A stretch of DNA of 64,000 nucleotides from Bifidobacterium miconis (GCF_019331735.1 NZ_JAHBBH010000002.1:124001-188000); one strand, 5' to 3'; numbered from the stretch's first letter, positions 9,849 to 26,139 are shown. Notes: generated by a model not told the origin, from the sequence alone. Made by a program: numbers and translations.

Positions 9849-12535
9849 TCATCTCCGCCATGTTGTCGAACGGCATTCGCCGCGCATTCCGATCCCGTCG
9901 AACGGCTTATCCGGCTTCGGCGTCTTTGCCGCGCCAAGCCGGATCCCGGTCCAGGCCAGCGCATCGGCCCGCATCGCACGAGCCGCAGCCGCTGCACGAG
10001 CTGCAACCGCATCGACCGTGTCAAGCCGTCCCCGTTACCCGGAACGGACGCGACGGCGCACCGGCATGGGACGCGCTCATCGTGACCGGCATCGTCATGC
10101 TGTTGGCGGCTTCGAATCTGATCGACGTGTATGGTTCCCTGACGCTATGGGCGTTCGCCGCTCTGCCCGCGACCGCTATCGGCTTGCTGGCCGCCGGACT
10201 GGAGACCGCAACGGTCCGGGGCGTCTGGTTCAGGATCGCGCTGATCGTGTCGGCGCAGTGCGCGTCAGGCCCGCTGCTTTCGCTGATGCCGGGAGCATCG
10301 GCACGGCAGTCGTATCTGCCCATGCACATGGCATGGGCCGAAGCGCCGTTGTCCGGATGGGTGGATGCGATTGCCGCGTTCACATTGATCATTGCCGTGG
10401 ATCCTCCCCTAGGCGCGGCATACGGATGTCTGTCCGCGGCATGGACGATCTGTCTGTGGGGATCGTTCCTGACGGCGATGTGCATGCGTTCCGGCGTTCG
10501 GGGCTCGCGCAAGGCCTTGGTTGCCGGATTGGTGACGATATCGGCATTGTTCGCGCTGTGCGCGCTGCTGGGCACGTCAGTCGGCGTGCATCGTACGGGC
10601 AGTGGCTTGGCATCGGCCATGCTGTTGTCGGCATGGGGCTCGCTCCGTTGGAAACTGTGGGAGCCGCGGCGTACGGCCGCCGCGATAGCCATGCTGGTCG
10701 CGGCCGGATTGCTGGCCGCCGGCGGGTGCATGCTGGCATCGTCCTCGCGGCTGGTGCTGAGGGACCGCTACGAGCCGCCGCCGGAGGCGTATGGCCGCAC
10801 CAGCCCGCTCAGCGGCATGCGCGATTTCCTCAAGTATCACCATGACGACGTGCTGCTTTCCGTCACGGATCTGCCTTCAGGGGTTCCGGTTCGCTTGGCC
10901 GTGATGGACGCTTTTGACGGCAACGTGTGGGGATTGTCCGACTCCTCGGAATATGGCGCTTCATCGCGGTATCGTCTGGTTTCCGCCGATATCGGGCGAT
11001 CCGATGCGATCGGGCAGGATGCGGGCACCGGTAACGCCGCCGGCGAAGCGGCCGCGCCCGAACACAGTGACGGGGCAACCGGCCGGGTCCGTTTCTCGGC
11101 CACGTTCACCGTCGGCTCAGGATTGGACGATCATTGGCTGCCGCTTGCCGGCACTGCGTCCGCCATCAGCGTGCGCCACGCATCGTCGGCAGCGGACCCC
11201 GCCGAACAGACCGGGCAACCCCCGACGAACGTGTACTACAACTCCGACACGCGTTCGGCATGGTCATCCCATGCACTGCCGGAAGGCATGTCGTACACGG
11301 AAACCGGCGTCACCGATCCGGACATTCCAGCCGAACGGCTCGCTCGGGCCATCGCCGCCGACGCGGAGGAGGCCATCGCCGCCGACATTCCAGATACGCT
11401 GGCCACGTGGGCAGTCTCGGTCGCCGACGGTCTGGACGCCGACGGGGCCGTCGCGGTCGCGCTGACGGAGGCATTGCGAGACGAGGGATGGTTCTCCAAC
11501 GGGTTGGCGGGCGATTATCCGTCAGCCGCGGGGCATGGCCATTACCGGCTGTCGACGATGTTTGCCGGCGAGATGATGGTCGGCAACGGCGAACAGTATG
11601 CGTCCGCGATGGCGTTGGCCGCACGCGCGCTCGGCATGCGGTCGCGGGTGGTGCTCGGCTTGGCGCCAAAGGATGAGACCGGCGGCATCAGCGACGGTCG
11701 CGCGGTTCGTCAGGAGGATGGCTCCACGATCACGCAGTTCACCGGTGCGGATGTGACCGCATGGGTGGAGATCAGATTCGAGGATCTTGGCTGGGTGGCC
11801 CTGCACCCGACTCCGCCGGAAACCAGGATTCCGGATGATTCGGCGCATTCGGTGCCCCCGGACCCGCTCACCTTGGTTCGCCAGCCCCCTCCCCCGCTCA
11901 CCGACCTGCTGCGGGATGAACTACAGCACCGGGGCACGGCGGATCTGTCGGGACAGGATGCGGACGAACCGTCGGAGCAAGTATGGCCGAGCGCTGCCAT
12001 GGTCCGCGTGCTCCGGCTCACGGCGCTGTATGGCAGTCCGGTGTGGCTGGCTCTGGCATGGTGCTATGCCGTCATGGCGTTCAAGATGATGGCGCTGCGG
12101 CTGCTGCGATGCCGGGGATCGCCGAACAGGCGCATTGTGGCCGGCTGGGCGTCGTTGCTGGACTTGGCGCGGCATGGCGGCGTCGGCCTGCAGGATAGCA
12201 CGAGAACGGAGCAGGCCCGCCTTGCCGCCTGCCGGTTCGGCATCGACGAGGCGTCGCTGCGCTCGCTGTGCGACGAGGCGGATTATGCGGAGTATTCCGG
12301 AGACGCGGTGTCGGACGAACGGGCCGAATCCTATTGGCTCGCCGTGCTGGCGGCCCGTCGGGCGATGCTCATGTCGCTGCCGTGGCCGCAACGGATGCGT
12401 GCGCGACTGTCCCTGGCACGTCGTCGTTCCGCATCATCGTCCCGTCGTCCCCGTCGTTCCTTCGCGAAAATGGCCCGGACGGAATGGCTCAGACTATGGC
12501 GAGCCCGCAACGGCGAACCCATGACAAGCCAGTGA
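9845..12535 (+). CDS. tgm: Multi-pass membrane protein with degenerate transglutaminase-like domain
   Basis: This is an 896-residue protein. The start at 9845 overlaps the preceding stop (ATGA) and follows GGAGGG; the frame is open upstream but without a better start. About six transmembrane helices occupy residues 75-300, then an extracellular region, then a transglutaminase-like core at about 570-665, then a final membrane helix (SPVWLALAWCYAVMAFKMMA) and a basic cytoplasmic tail. This matches the TgpA/DUF3488 layout. The active-site positions are altered: the usual G-x-C-E-x-x-A is GNGEQYA (Gly582), the usual H-A-W-V-E is TAWVE (Thr638), and the usual D-P-T is HPT (His654). All triad residues are therefore missing, so a scaffold or binding role is more likely than crosslinking. 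It is the last gene of the operon. Confidence 0.88.
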   Translation: MIISAMLSNGIRRAFRSRRTAYPASASLPRQAGSRSRPAHRPASHEPQPLHELQPHRPCQAVPVTRNGRDGAPAWDALIVTGIVMLLAASNLIDVYGSLTLWAFAALPATAIGLLAAGLETATVRGVWFRIALIVSAQCASGPLLSLMPGASARQSYLPMHMAWAEAPLSGWVDAIAAFTLIIAVDPPLGAAYGCLSAAWTICLWGSFLTAMCMRSGVRGSRKALVAGLVTISALFALCALLGTSVGVHRTGSGLASAMLLSAWGSLRWKLWEPRRTAAAIAMLVAAGLLAAGGCMLASSSRLVLRDRYEPPPEAYGRTSPLSGMRDFLKYHHDDVLLSVTDLPSGVPVRLAVMDAFDGNVWGLSDSSEYGASSRYRLVSADIGRSDAIGQDAGTGNAAGEAAAPEHSDGATGRVRFSATFTVGSGLDDHWLPLAGTASAISVRHASSAADPAEQTGQPPTNVYYNSDTRSAWSSHALPEGMSYTETGVTDPDIPAERLARAIAADAEEAIAADIPDTLATWAVSVADGLDADGAVAVALTEALRDEGWFSNGLAGDYPSAAGHGHYRLSTMFAGEMMVGNGEQYASAMALAARALGMRSRVVLGLAPKDETGGISDGRAVRQEDGSTITQFTGADVTAWVEIRFEDLGWVALHPTPPETRIPDDSAHSVPPDPLTLVRQPPPPLTDLLRDELQHRGTADLSGQDADEPSEQVWPSAAMVRVLRLTALYGSPVWLALAWCYAVMAFKMMALRLLRCRGSPNRRIVAGWASLLDLARHGGVGLQDSTRTEQARLAACRFGIDEASLRSLCDEADYAEYSGDAVSDERAESYWLAVLAARRAMLMSLPWPQRMRARLSLARRRSASSSRRPRRSFAKMARTEWLRLWRARNGEPMTSQ

Positions 12536-12554
12536 CGAACCGTCCTCAAAACGA

Positions 12555-12595
12555 ATGATGGCCCCGATCCCATGTCGGGATCGGGGCCATCATTT
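12555..12595. terminator. Strong bidirectional terminator between convergent operons
   Basis: A perfect 16-bp stem (12556-12571 pairing with 12577-12592) with loop ATGTC is followed by TTT on the plus strand and by a T-run (TCGTTTT) on the minus strand. It sits between the plus-strand transglutaminase-like gene and minus-strand rpoC, so it can stop both transcripts. Confidence 0.85.
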
Positions 12596-12714
12596 CATCG
12601 GGCGTTCATGCCGTTCATCCGGGCAAAGGCGCCGGAAGCGACTGACGAACCCGACGGCCGAGCGTCAGAAGAGCGCCAAAGCCTTCAACGCACCCGGCCG
12701 TATGGTTCCGCAGG

Positions 12715-16725
<4,011 letters not shown>

Positions 16726-16734
16726 TCTATTGTC

Positions 16735-16770
16735 CTGTCTGTAAAACTGTCTGTGAAACTATCTGTGATG
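16735..16770 (-). repeat. Three tandem 12-bp repeats in the rpoB-rpoC leader
   Basis: On the plus strand the units read CTGTCTGTAAAA, CTGTCTGTGAAA and CTATCTGTGATG, exactly 12 bp each. They end about 9 nt upstream of the rpoC start codon, so they overlap or flank its ribosome binding site. No coding function is seen. Confidence 0.7.
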
Positions 16771-16924
16771 TCGGTATGCACGGGGCCGCGCGCCCAATCA
16801 CGCGCGCGGCGGGTGCGGCACTCACGGCCGCACGCACGGCCGCCCCGGCCCGGTCCGGCCGGCTCCCGCGGGCAATGTCACGCGGAAGCCGGAAACCGGG
16901 AACCAGACCGAGCGGCTAGCGGAA

Positions 16925-20488
<3,564 letters not shown>

Positions 20489-20602
20489 TGGACGTTCCTT
20501 ATCGCTCGCTTGTTCGTTCGATACTCTTGTTCCACGACAAGCGCCTTGCAGGCCGCCATATGCCTAGGATTGCGGGCGCTTCGTCTTTGTCAGCATGCCC
20601 GC

Positions 20603-20631
20603 CATATGACATGCATATACGCAAATATCAA
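20603..20631 (-). promoter_or_regulatory. rpoB: Candidate rpoBC promoter
   Basis: On the minus strand a TTGATA -35 box (20626-20631) and a CATATG -10-like box (20603-20608) are separated by 17 nt, about 115 nt upstream of the rpoB start. The -10 is weak. The AT content is clearly higher than in flanking DNA. Confidence 0.4.
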
Positions 20632-20677
20632 ACGATAGCACGATTGCGAACGTTACGCAATGCCGCGTGTTGCCCCG

Positions 20678-21349
20678 TCACTGCACGGTGATCGTCACCG
20701 GATCGCTCACCGTCTTGGGGAAGTCCTTGAGGCTCAGCTGCGCGGTGTACGTGCCGGCGTTCACGCGCGGCAGCTCCGAGTCCGCGACGCACTGCGTGCC
20801 GGTCGAGTCGGCGTTCCACGTGATCGTATACTTGTCGGAGTCGCCCTTGGCCATGAGCAGCATGCGCGAGTCCGACTCGCACACGTCGGATCGCCAGATC
20901 GTCTGCTTGCCGGACGAGATCGTGAGCACTCGGCTCGAATCGGAACCGTCGATCAGACAGCCGGCCTTGCTGGAACCCGTGTACGTGATCGTCGCCGTGA
21001 AGTCGAGCGAGCCGCCCACTGCGACGCTTTGCGAGGCCGGCGTGAGCGACAGTTCCACGTTCGACGACGAACAGTCGGTGATGTCGTTGGTTTTGATCGG
21101 ATCGGGGACGACGCTGCGGCTGAGCGCGACCCGTTCGCCGTGCCCCAGCGCGTCGCCGAGCGCGCCGAGACCGCGGCCGAGACTGTAGATGCAGAACGAG
21201 ACGAGCGCCAGCGTCACGACAAGCACGATGCCGACGACGATGCGACGACGGCGATAGATCGCCCGCTGCCGTTTGCTGAGCTTGCGATCGCGTTGCCTGA
21301 ACGCTTTGGATCCGACTGGCCGCCCCGACTTCCGCTGTACCATAGTCAT
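20678..21349 (-). CDS. Membrane-anchored protein of unknown function
   Basis: I do not recognise this 223-residue protein. It has a very basic N-terminal cytoplasmic part (QRDRKLSKRQRAIYRRRR), one transmembrane helix at about 38-58 (VVGIVLVVTLALVSFCIYSL) and an extracellular beta-rich domain of about 140 residues with four Cys. Phrases such as VAVGGSLDFTATITYTG and NAGTYTAQLSLKDFP suggest an Ig-like fold. The ATG at 21349 or the one at 21343 could be the start; neither has a clear Shine-Dalgarno site, and a TATACA -10-like box lies directly upstream, which would suit a leaderless mRNA. It precedes rpoB in the same direction. Confidence 0.75.
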   Translation of the reverse strand: MTMVQRKSGRPVGSKAFRQRDRKLSKRQRAIYRRRRIVVGIVLVVTLALVSFCIYSLGRGLGALGDALGHGERVALSRSVVPDPIKTNDITDCSSSNVELSLTPASQSVAVGGSLDFTATITYTGSSKAGCLIDGSDSSRVLTISSGKQTIWRSDVCESDSRMLLMAKGDSDKYTITWNADSTGTQCVADSELPRVNAGTYTAQLSLKDFPKTVSDPVTITVQ

Positions 21350-21446
21350 TCAGTGTATACCACGCCTTCCGATGCGCCTCCGGCCCCACTCGGGACGCGC
21401 CTTCAATACAGACGTTCGGTCAAGACGCACCGCGGTCGCGCGCCGG

Positions 21447-22082
21447 TCACGGCCGTTCGTCGAACGCGATGTCGATGCGCCCGTCCTGATCGCGGAACAC
21501 CCGCACCAAATACGGAAAATCGTGGTCGATGGCGGCGGTCTGCGGCCGTCCGGTGCGTTCCAAGCGGTCGATCAGCTCGTCGAACGCCACGACGTCGGGA
21601 AACAGATCCTGCATGTCCCGCCAGCTGCGCGCGTTGAACAGCGCGAGCGCCGTCCTCTCGAACCGCGCTCGTTCCTGCGCGTCCTTCTGTCGGCGTCCCA
21701 ATGCCAGCAGGAACCCGCCGCGGATGCGCGTCGTCATCACCGACGCTAGATACGTGCCCTGCATGACGGCAAGGCGGACGATCGGCAGGCCGGCCTTGTC
21801 GCCGAGTCCGCTCACGTCGGCCATGAACTCGTTGATCGAGGGGATGTCGTCCAGCGCGAACTCGCCGGTTTCCGAGCAGGCCTGCACGGGATCGCTCCAG
21901 TCGACCGGCGGCAGGTCGCTGTCGGCGCCGCCAGCACCATCCGCATCGTCGTCATCGTCCACGGGAAGCTCCACCGGGGCCAGCGGGTCCACCGACGGCA
22001 GCGGGTCGCCGAGATCCCGCCACTTGCCGGTCGAATCCGAACTGACGTCATCGTTGAACGTGAACCCATCCGCCATCTGCAT
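21447..22082 (-). CDS. Conserved acidic protein of unknown function
   Basis: This 211-residue protein is not recognised. The frame is open further upstream (to 22226), but the ATG at 22082 (MQMADGFTF) is preceded by GAGAGAGGG about 7 nt away, so I chose it. The first 75 residues are acidic and probably flexible (DDDDADGAGGADSDLPP). The rest is a soluble alpha/beta region with motifs LPIVRLAVMQGTYLASVMTT, RGGFLLALGRRQKDAQERAR and FPYLVRVFRDQDGRIDIAFD. It has no signal peptide or membrane segment, so it should be cytoplasmic. It lies between mutY and the membrane-anchored gene at 20678, all on one strand. Confidence 0.75.
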   Translation of the reverse strand: MQMADGFTFNDDVSSDSTGKWRDLGDPLPSVDPLAPVELPVDDDDDADGAGGADSDLPPVDWSDPVQACSETGEFALDDIPSINEFMADVSGLGDKAGLPIVRLAVMQGTYLASVMTTRIRGGFLLALGRRQKDAQERARFERTALALFNARSWRDMQDLFPDVVAFDELIDRLERTGRPQTAAIDHDFPYLVRVFRDQDGRIDIAFDERP

Positions 22083-22248
22083 CACCGTGCCCTCTCTCAA
22101 CACCAGCTCAACACCAGCCAGCTCCAACCTACCAGCGGCACGGGTCAGCGGCGGGCAGCGGCCGGTCCGCACGCGCCCGCACAACCGACGCACACCACGC
22201 ATCCCGCGCGCGGTCACGCGCAACATACGAACGCCAACGTCACGGCGG

Positions 22249-23220
22249 TCAGCGGGGCAAACGCACTCCCCCGCCCGGCAGCATCTCGATCAGCCCGTCC
22301 TCGTCCAGCGAAGCGACGCATTTGTCGAGCTGGATATGGTCGGCCCACAGCGATTCGATCTGCGCATGCGTCAGCACGGTTTCGTCTGCCGGCAGATTAC
22401 GCAACGCATGCAGCACCAAACCGCGCACCTGCCGGTCGGTACCGGCGAACCGCTGGCGCGGCCGGGTCCGCCGCTTCCCCAAGCCTGGACGGCCAGCGGC
22501 AAGAAACGCGCAGTCCTCGCGCACCGGGCAATCGTCGCACAGGGGGTTCTTCGCGGTGCATACGGTCGCGCCGAGTTCCATCACCGACTGGTTCCACGTC
22601 ACCGACCGCGAGGCGTCGGCCGGCAGCACGCGGTTCGCGAGATCCCGTTCGGCCGGCGTCGCCGATCCGCCCAACGATTCCGCACCGCGGAACACGCGCG
22701 ACAATACGCGCCGGATGTTCGTGTCGATCACCGCGATCCGCTGCCCGAACGCGAAGCTCAGCACCGCCGACGCCGTGTAGTCACCGATGCCGGGCAATCC
22801 GGTCAGCTCGTCGTACGTGCGCGGCAACGCGTCGGCGTACCGGTCGCGCACCACGCGCGCGCATTCCTGCAACCGCAAGGCGCGCCGCGGATAGCCGAGC
22901 CGTCCCCACGCGGTGATCACTTCGGCCGTGGGCGCATCAGCGAGCGCCGCCGCGTCCGGCCACGCGCGCATCCACGTCTCCCAGTACGGCACGACGCGGC
23001 TCATCTGCGTCTGCTGGCTCATGACCTCGGAGACGAGCACGCCCCACGGGGTCGCGCGCCCGAACCGCCACGGCAGGTCGCGCGCGTTCGCCTCCCACCA
23101 TGCGGCGAGCTTGCGGCGGACGGATTCGTTGCGTTCGATGTCGCTCATACGAACCGTTTCCGTTGTGCCCAGATCAGCGTCCGGCCGCAATTTCGGACTC
23201 GCTGCACGAGACAATTTCAT
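22249..23220 (-). CDS. mutY: A/G-specific adenine DNA glycosylase
   Basis: MutY removes adenine mispaired with 8-oxoguanine. The 323-residue product has the catalytic Glu region (SEVMSQQTQ), the helix-hairpin-helix LPGIGDYTASAVLSFAFGQ followed by VIDTNIRRVLSRV with the catalytic Asp, and the [4Fe-4S] loop cysteines (CTAKNPLCDDCPVREDC). The C-terminal Nudix-like 8-oxoG recognition domain is short, as in other actinobacteria. The start is either 23220 (AGGTGAGG close upstream) or Met25 at 23148 (MSDIERNESV), which fits the family N-terminus better but has a weak ribosome site. Hairpin repeats lie between this gene and the upstream trmL. Confidence 0.95.
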   Translation of the reverse strand: MKLSRAASPKLRPDADLGTTETVRMSDIERNESVRRKLAAWWEANARDLPWRFGRATPWGVLVSEVMSQQTQMSRVVPYWETWMRAWPDAAALADAPTAEVITAWGRLGYPRRALRLQECARVVRDRYADALPRTYDELTGLPGIGDYTASAVLSFAFGQRIAVIDTNIRRVLSRVFRGAESLGGSATPAERDLANRVLPADASRSVTWNQSVMELGATVCTAKNPLCDDCPVREDCAFLAAGRPGLGKRRTRPRQRFAGTDRQVRGLVLHALRNLPADETVLTHAQIESLWADHIQLDKCVASLDEDGLIEMLPGGGVRLPR

Positions 23221-23266
23221 ACCTCACCTCGCTCTATCGAGCTCGTCTCGGCGTCGCTACTCGGAT

Positions 23267-23338
23267 AAGTATTCCTACGGAATACTTCTTCGGCCAAAGG
23301 CCTCACTTCGCCTGCGGAAAGTCCACTGGACTTTCCGC
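23267..23338. repeat. Modular hairpin repeat (AGTCCACYGGACT family), copy 1
   Basis: Three consecutive hairpins occur in the mutY-trmL spacer: AAGTATTCCTACGGAATACTT (23267-23287, perfect 9-bp arms), GGCCAAAGGCC (23292-23302) and a 25-bp near-palindrome centred on GTCCACTGGAC (23314-23338). The last resembles the hairpin at 46882-46904, with different outer arm bases that still pair. Confidence 0.6.
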
Positions 23339-23365
23339 TTCACGGCTCAGCACTGGGCTTCCTCC

Positions 23366-24016
23366 TCACGCTCCGCCGGCAAAGCCCAGCTGCCTCCATG
23401 CCTCGTAGATGGCGATGGACGCGCAGTTGGTCAGGTTCAGCGAGCGCAGGCTGGGGCGCATGGGAAGCCTCACCTGTTCGGCGACGTGCGGGCCGGCCAT
23501 GATGTCCATCGGGTCGGGGATATCGCCCGGTTCGGGGCCGAACAGGAGAATGTCGGTCGGCTTGTATTCGACTTCGGTGTACAGCTTCGTGGCGTGGGCC
23601 GTGAACGCGATGATACGCGAGTTCGGCATCGATTCGACGAGGTTGTCGAAGTTCGGGTGGAGCACGACGTGCGCCATGTCGTGATAGTCGAGGCCGGCGC
23701 GGCGTAGCTTCGTGTCGCGCAGGTTGAAGCCGAGCGGCTCGACGAGGTGCAGGATCGTGCCGGTCACTGCGCACAGGCGGATCGCGGAGCCGGTGTTGCC
23801 GGGGATGCGCGGGCTGTAGTAGCACAGGTGCGGAGTGGCGGTTTCGGCCTTGGCGGCGTCCTCGGCGGACAGCATCGCGTCGACCACGGAGATCGGGTTG
23901 CCGTGCGCGTCGGTCACGAGTTCGTCCGGACCGTAGTTCGACTTGCGGTAGCCGTATTCGAACATCTTCTCGACCTTGGCTTCCGGATTCTGCTGGTTTT
24001 CCGCCTGTTCCGCCAT
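23366..24016 (-). CDS. trmL: tRNA (cytidine/uridine-2'-O-)-methyltransferase, TrmL/SpoU family
   Basis: This 216-residue SPOUT methyltransferase probably 2'-O-methylates the wobble base (position 34) of tRNA using SAM. It has the SPOUT N-terminal signature PRIPGNTGSAIRLCAVTG, the middle motif DILLFGPEPGDIPD, and the C-terminal trefoil-knot segment LPMRPSLRSLNLTNCASIAI. About 50 residues precede the usual TrmL start (EKMFEYGYRKSNYGPDELV), a modest extension. The start at ATG 24016 follows GAGGTGAGG; a GTG three codons upstream is possible. It lies upstream of mutY, same strand. Confidence 0.92.
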   Translation of the reverse strand: MAEQAENQQNPEAKVEKMFEYGYRKSNYGPDELVTDAHGNPISVVDAMLSAEDAAKAETATPHLCYYSPRIPGNTGSAIRLCAVTGTILHLVEPLGFNLRDTKLRRAGLDYHDMAHVVLHPNFDNLVESMPNSRIIAFTAHATKLYTEVEYKPTDILLFGPEPGDIPDPMDIMAGPHVAEQVRLPMRPSLRSLNLTNCASIAIYEAWRQLGFAGGA

Positions 24017-24101
24017 ATTCCTCACCTCTTATGTTCCGTGCACGCTTGCGCAATCCGACATTCGAGCATAAAACAGCCCCTGAACCAAGCCTTTTGGCCG
24101 C

Positions 24102-24307
24102 CAGTTCGACGATTGAGAGGCTGATATGGACTTCTGTCGAGGTCAGTTTGACGATTGAGAGGCTGTCGGCGGACGAGATCGTCGGAAAACCATGCCCGCA
24201 ATGGTCCCAAAACCGTATTTATCGGCATAGGCAACGAGGAGGAGGGCCTCTCGATCGTCGAACTGACCTGCACAAGACCTGAAATCAGCCTCTCGATCGT
24301 CAAACTC
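24102..24307. repeat. 206-bp quasi-palindrome with four 22-bp repeats
   Basis: Two direct copies of CAGTTYGACGATTGAGAGGC (24102-24123 and 24144-24165) are followed by two inverted copies (24244-24265 and 24286-24307). Both pairs have exactly the same 42-bp period, and the 20-nt sequences between copies also resemble each other in inverted orientation. The whole segment can fold into one long imperfect hairpin around 24204. It fills most of the gene-free interval 24017-24410 between trmL and the UPF0210 gene. No coding potential is credible here. Confidence 0.8.
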
Positions 24308-24410
24308 CCTGTCTGATCCTTACGATCGAAAACGATTCCCGTCCGTGTCGACTGCATGCCCTACGACAAAGCCCCGAGGAACCGGCCTCGGGGCATATGA
24401 TCATGACGCA

Positions 24411-25775
24411 TCAGTTCTTGAACGAGTGGATCGGCGCGGGGATGCGGCCGCCGCGGGTCACGAACGCCTCGCAGGAGGCGGTGTTGACCGGCATGATCGG
24501 CGCGTAGCCCATGAGGCCGCCGAAGTTGGCCACCTCGCCCACGCCCTTGCCGTAGACGGGGATGACGCGCACGGCGGTGGTCTTCTGGTTGACCATGCCG
24601 ATGGCCGCCTCGTCGGCGATCAGGCCGGAGATCGTGGCCGCCGACGTGTCGCCGGGGATGGCGATCATGTCGAGGCCGACTGAGCACACGCAGGTCATCG
24701 CTTCGAGCTTTTCGAGCGTGAGGCATCCGGAGGCCGCCGCGTCGATCATGTTCTTGTCTTCGGAGACCGGGATGAACGCGCCGGACAGGCCGCCGACATA
24801 CGAGCTCGCCATGATGCCGCCCTTCTTGACCTGGTCGTTGAGCATCGCGAGCGCCGCGGTGGTGCCGGGAGCGCCGACCTGTTCGAGGCCGATCTTCTCG
24901 AGCACTTCGCCGACCGAGTCGCCCACGGCCGGGGTGGGCGCAAGCGACAGGTCGATGATGCCGAACGGCACGCCGAGCCGCCGCGAAGCCTCCTGCGCGA
25001 CGAGCTGGCCGACGCGCGTGATCTTGAACGCGGTGCGCTTGATCGTCTCGCACAGGAACTCGAAATCGCGTCCCTTGGCCGCGTCGAGCGCGCGCGAGAC
25101 GACGCCCGGCCCGGACACGCCCACGTTGATGACCGCGTCGCCCTCGGTCACGCCGTGGAAGCCGCCGGCCATGAACGGGTTGTCGTCGGGCACGTTGCAG
25201 AACGCGACGAATTTGACGCAGCCGTACGAGTCGTTGTCGCGCGTGTTGTACGCGATGTCCTTGATGACGCGGCCGAGCAGTTCGACGGCGTTCATGTCGA
25301 TGCCGGTCTTCGTGGAGCCGACGTTGACGGACGAGCAGACGATGTCGGTTTCGGTCAAAGCCTGAGGTAGCGATTCGATGAGCAGGCGCTCGGCCGGGGT
25401 CATGGCCTTGCTCACGAGCGCCGAGTAGCCGCCGATGAGGTCGACGCCGACCTCCTTGGCCGCGCGGTCGAGCGCGTGCGCGATTTGCACGAAGTCCGCG
25501 GAGGTCTTGCAGGAGCTCGCGCCGACGAGTGAGATCGGGGTGACGGTGATGCGCTTGTTGACGATCGGGATGCCGTAGTCCTGTTCGATGGCCTGGCCGG
25601 TGGCGACGAGGTCCTTGGCGTACGTGGTGATCTTGCGGTAGATGTTGTCGCAGGTCTTGTCGACGGTGTCTGCCGCGCAGTCGAGCAGCGAGATGCCCAT
25701 GGTGATGGTGCGCACGTCGAGTTTTTCCTGCTCGATCATCTGGTTGGTCTCGTGGACCTCCATGATATTCAGCAT
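24411..25775 (-). CDS. UPF0210 (DUF711/PFL) family protein
   Basis: The 454-residue length is exactly typical for the UPF0210 family, related to glycyl-radical-type folds but of unknown biochemical function. It contains conserved stretches [50 protein letters not shown] and [20 protein letters not shown]. It starts with [10 protein letters not shown] at 25775, behind AAGGAACG. It lies directly downstream of the UPF0237 ACT-domain gene; these two families form a widespread conserved pair, so they probably work together. Cytoplasmic. Confidence 0.93.
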   Translation of the reverse strand: MLNIMEVHETNQMIEQEKLDVRTITMGISLLDCAADTVDKTCDNIYRKITTYAKDLVATGQAIEQDYGIPIVNKRITVTPISLVGASSCKTSADFVQIAHALDRAAKEVGVDLIGGYSALVSKAMTPAERLLIESLPQALTETDIVCSSVNVGSTKTGIDMNAVELLGRVIKDIAYNTRDNDSYGCVKFVAFCNVPDDNPFMAGGFHGVTEGDAVINVGVSGPGVVSRALDAAKGRDFEFLCETIKRTAFKITRVGQLVAQEASRRLGVPFGIIDLSLAPTPAVGDSVGEVLEKIGLEQVGAPGTTAALAMLNDQVKKGGIMASSYVGGLSGAFIPVSEDKNMIDAAASGCLTLEKLEAMTCVCSVGLDMIAIPGDTSAATISGLIADEAAIGMVNQKTTAVRVIPVYGKGVGEVANFGGLMGYAPIMPVNTASCEAFVTRGGRIPAPIHSFKN

Positions 25776-25807
25776 GGTTGCGTTCCTTTCGGTTCGGTCC
25801 GGCGAGA

Positions 25808-26080
25808 CTATATGCGGTGCATCTTGGTGAAGATCTCCTCGCGCTGGCAGCGGATGCGCACGCCGATGTCGTCGCCGAGGTCCTCGAGGTTGCCGACCAT
25901 GGCGCTGAATTCCTTGTCGGAGTTCGCGTAGTCGACGATCATCATCATGTTGAAGAAGCCGTCGATGATGGTTTGGGAAATGTCGAGCACGTTGACGTTG
26001 TGCTGGGACAGGTAGGTGCAGACGCGTGCGATGATGCCGACGGTGTCCTTGCCGACGACGGTGATGATTGCCTTGTTCAT
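25808..26080 (-). CDS. ACT domain protein, UPF0237 family
   Basis: This 90-residue protein consists of a single ACT domain ([39 protein letters not shown]). ACT domains bind small ligands, often amino acids, and regulate partner proteins. The start at 26080 has AGGGAG 6 nt upstream; longer open frame upstream of it is not coding. It is separated by only 32 bp from the UPF0210 gene, its usual genomic partner. Confidence 0.94.
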   Translation of the reverse strand: MNKAIITVVGKDTVGIIARVCTYLSQHNVNVLDISQTIIDGFFNMMMIVDYANSDKEFSAMVGNLEDLGDDIGVRIRCQREEIFTKMHRI

Positions 26081-26100
26081 GAAGCTCCCTGATCGAGACG

Positions 26101-26139
26101 AAAAAAGCGGGTGCCTTCCAGTATATGGAAGACACCCGC
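26101..26139 (-). terminator. Rho-independent terminator downstream of MFS gene
   Basis: On the minus strand a stem GCGGGTGTCTTCCA...TGGAAGGCACCCGC (one mismatch) ends in TTTTTT. It separates the MFS gene from the UPF0237-UPF0210 pair. Confidence 0.9.

Noticed and set aside
24345-24683. 112-codon plus-strand frame overlapping the UPF0210 gene
   Set aside because: Asp/His/Gly-rich shadow of the minus-strand gene.
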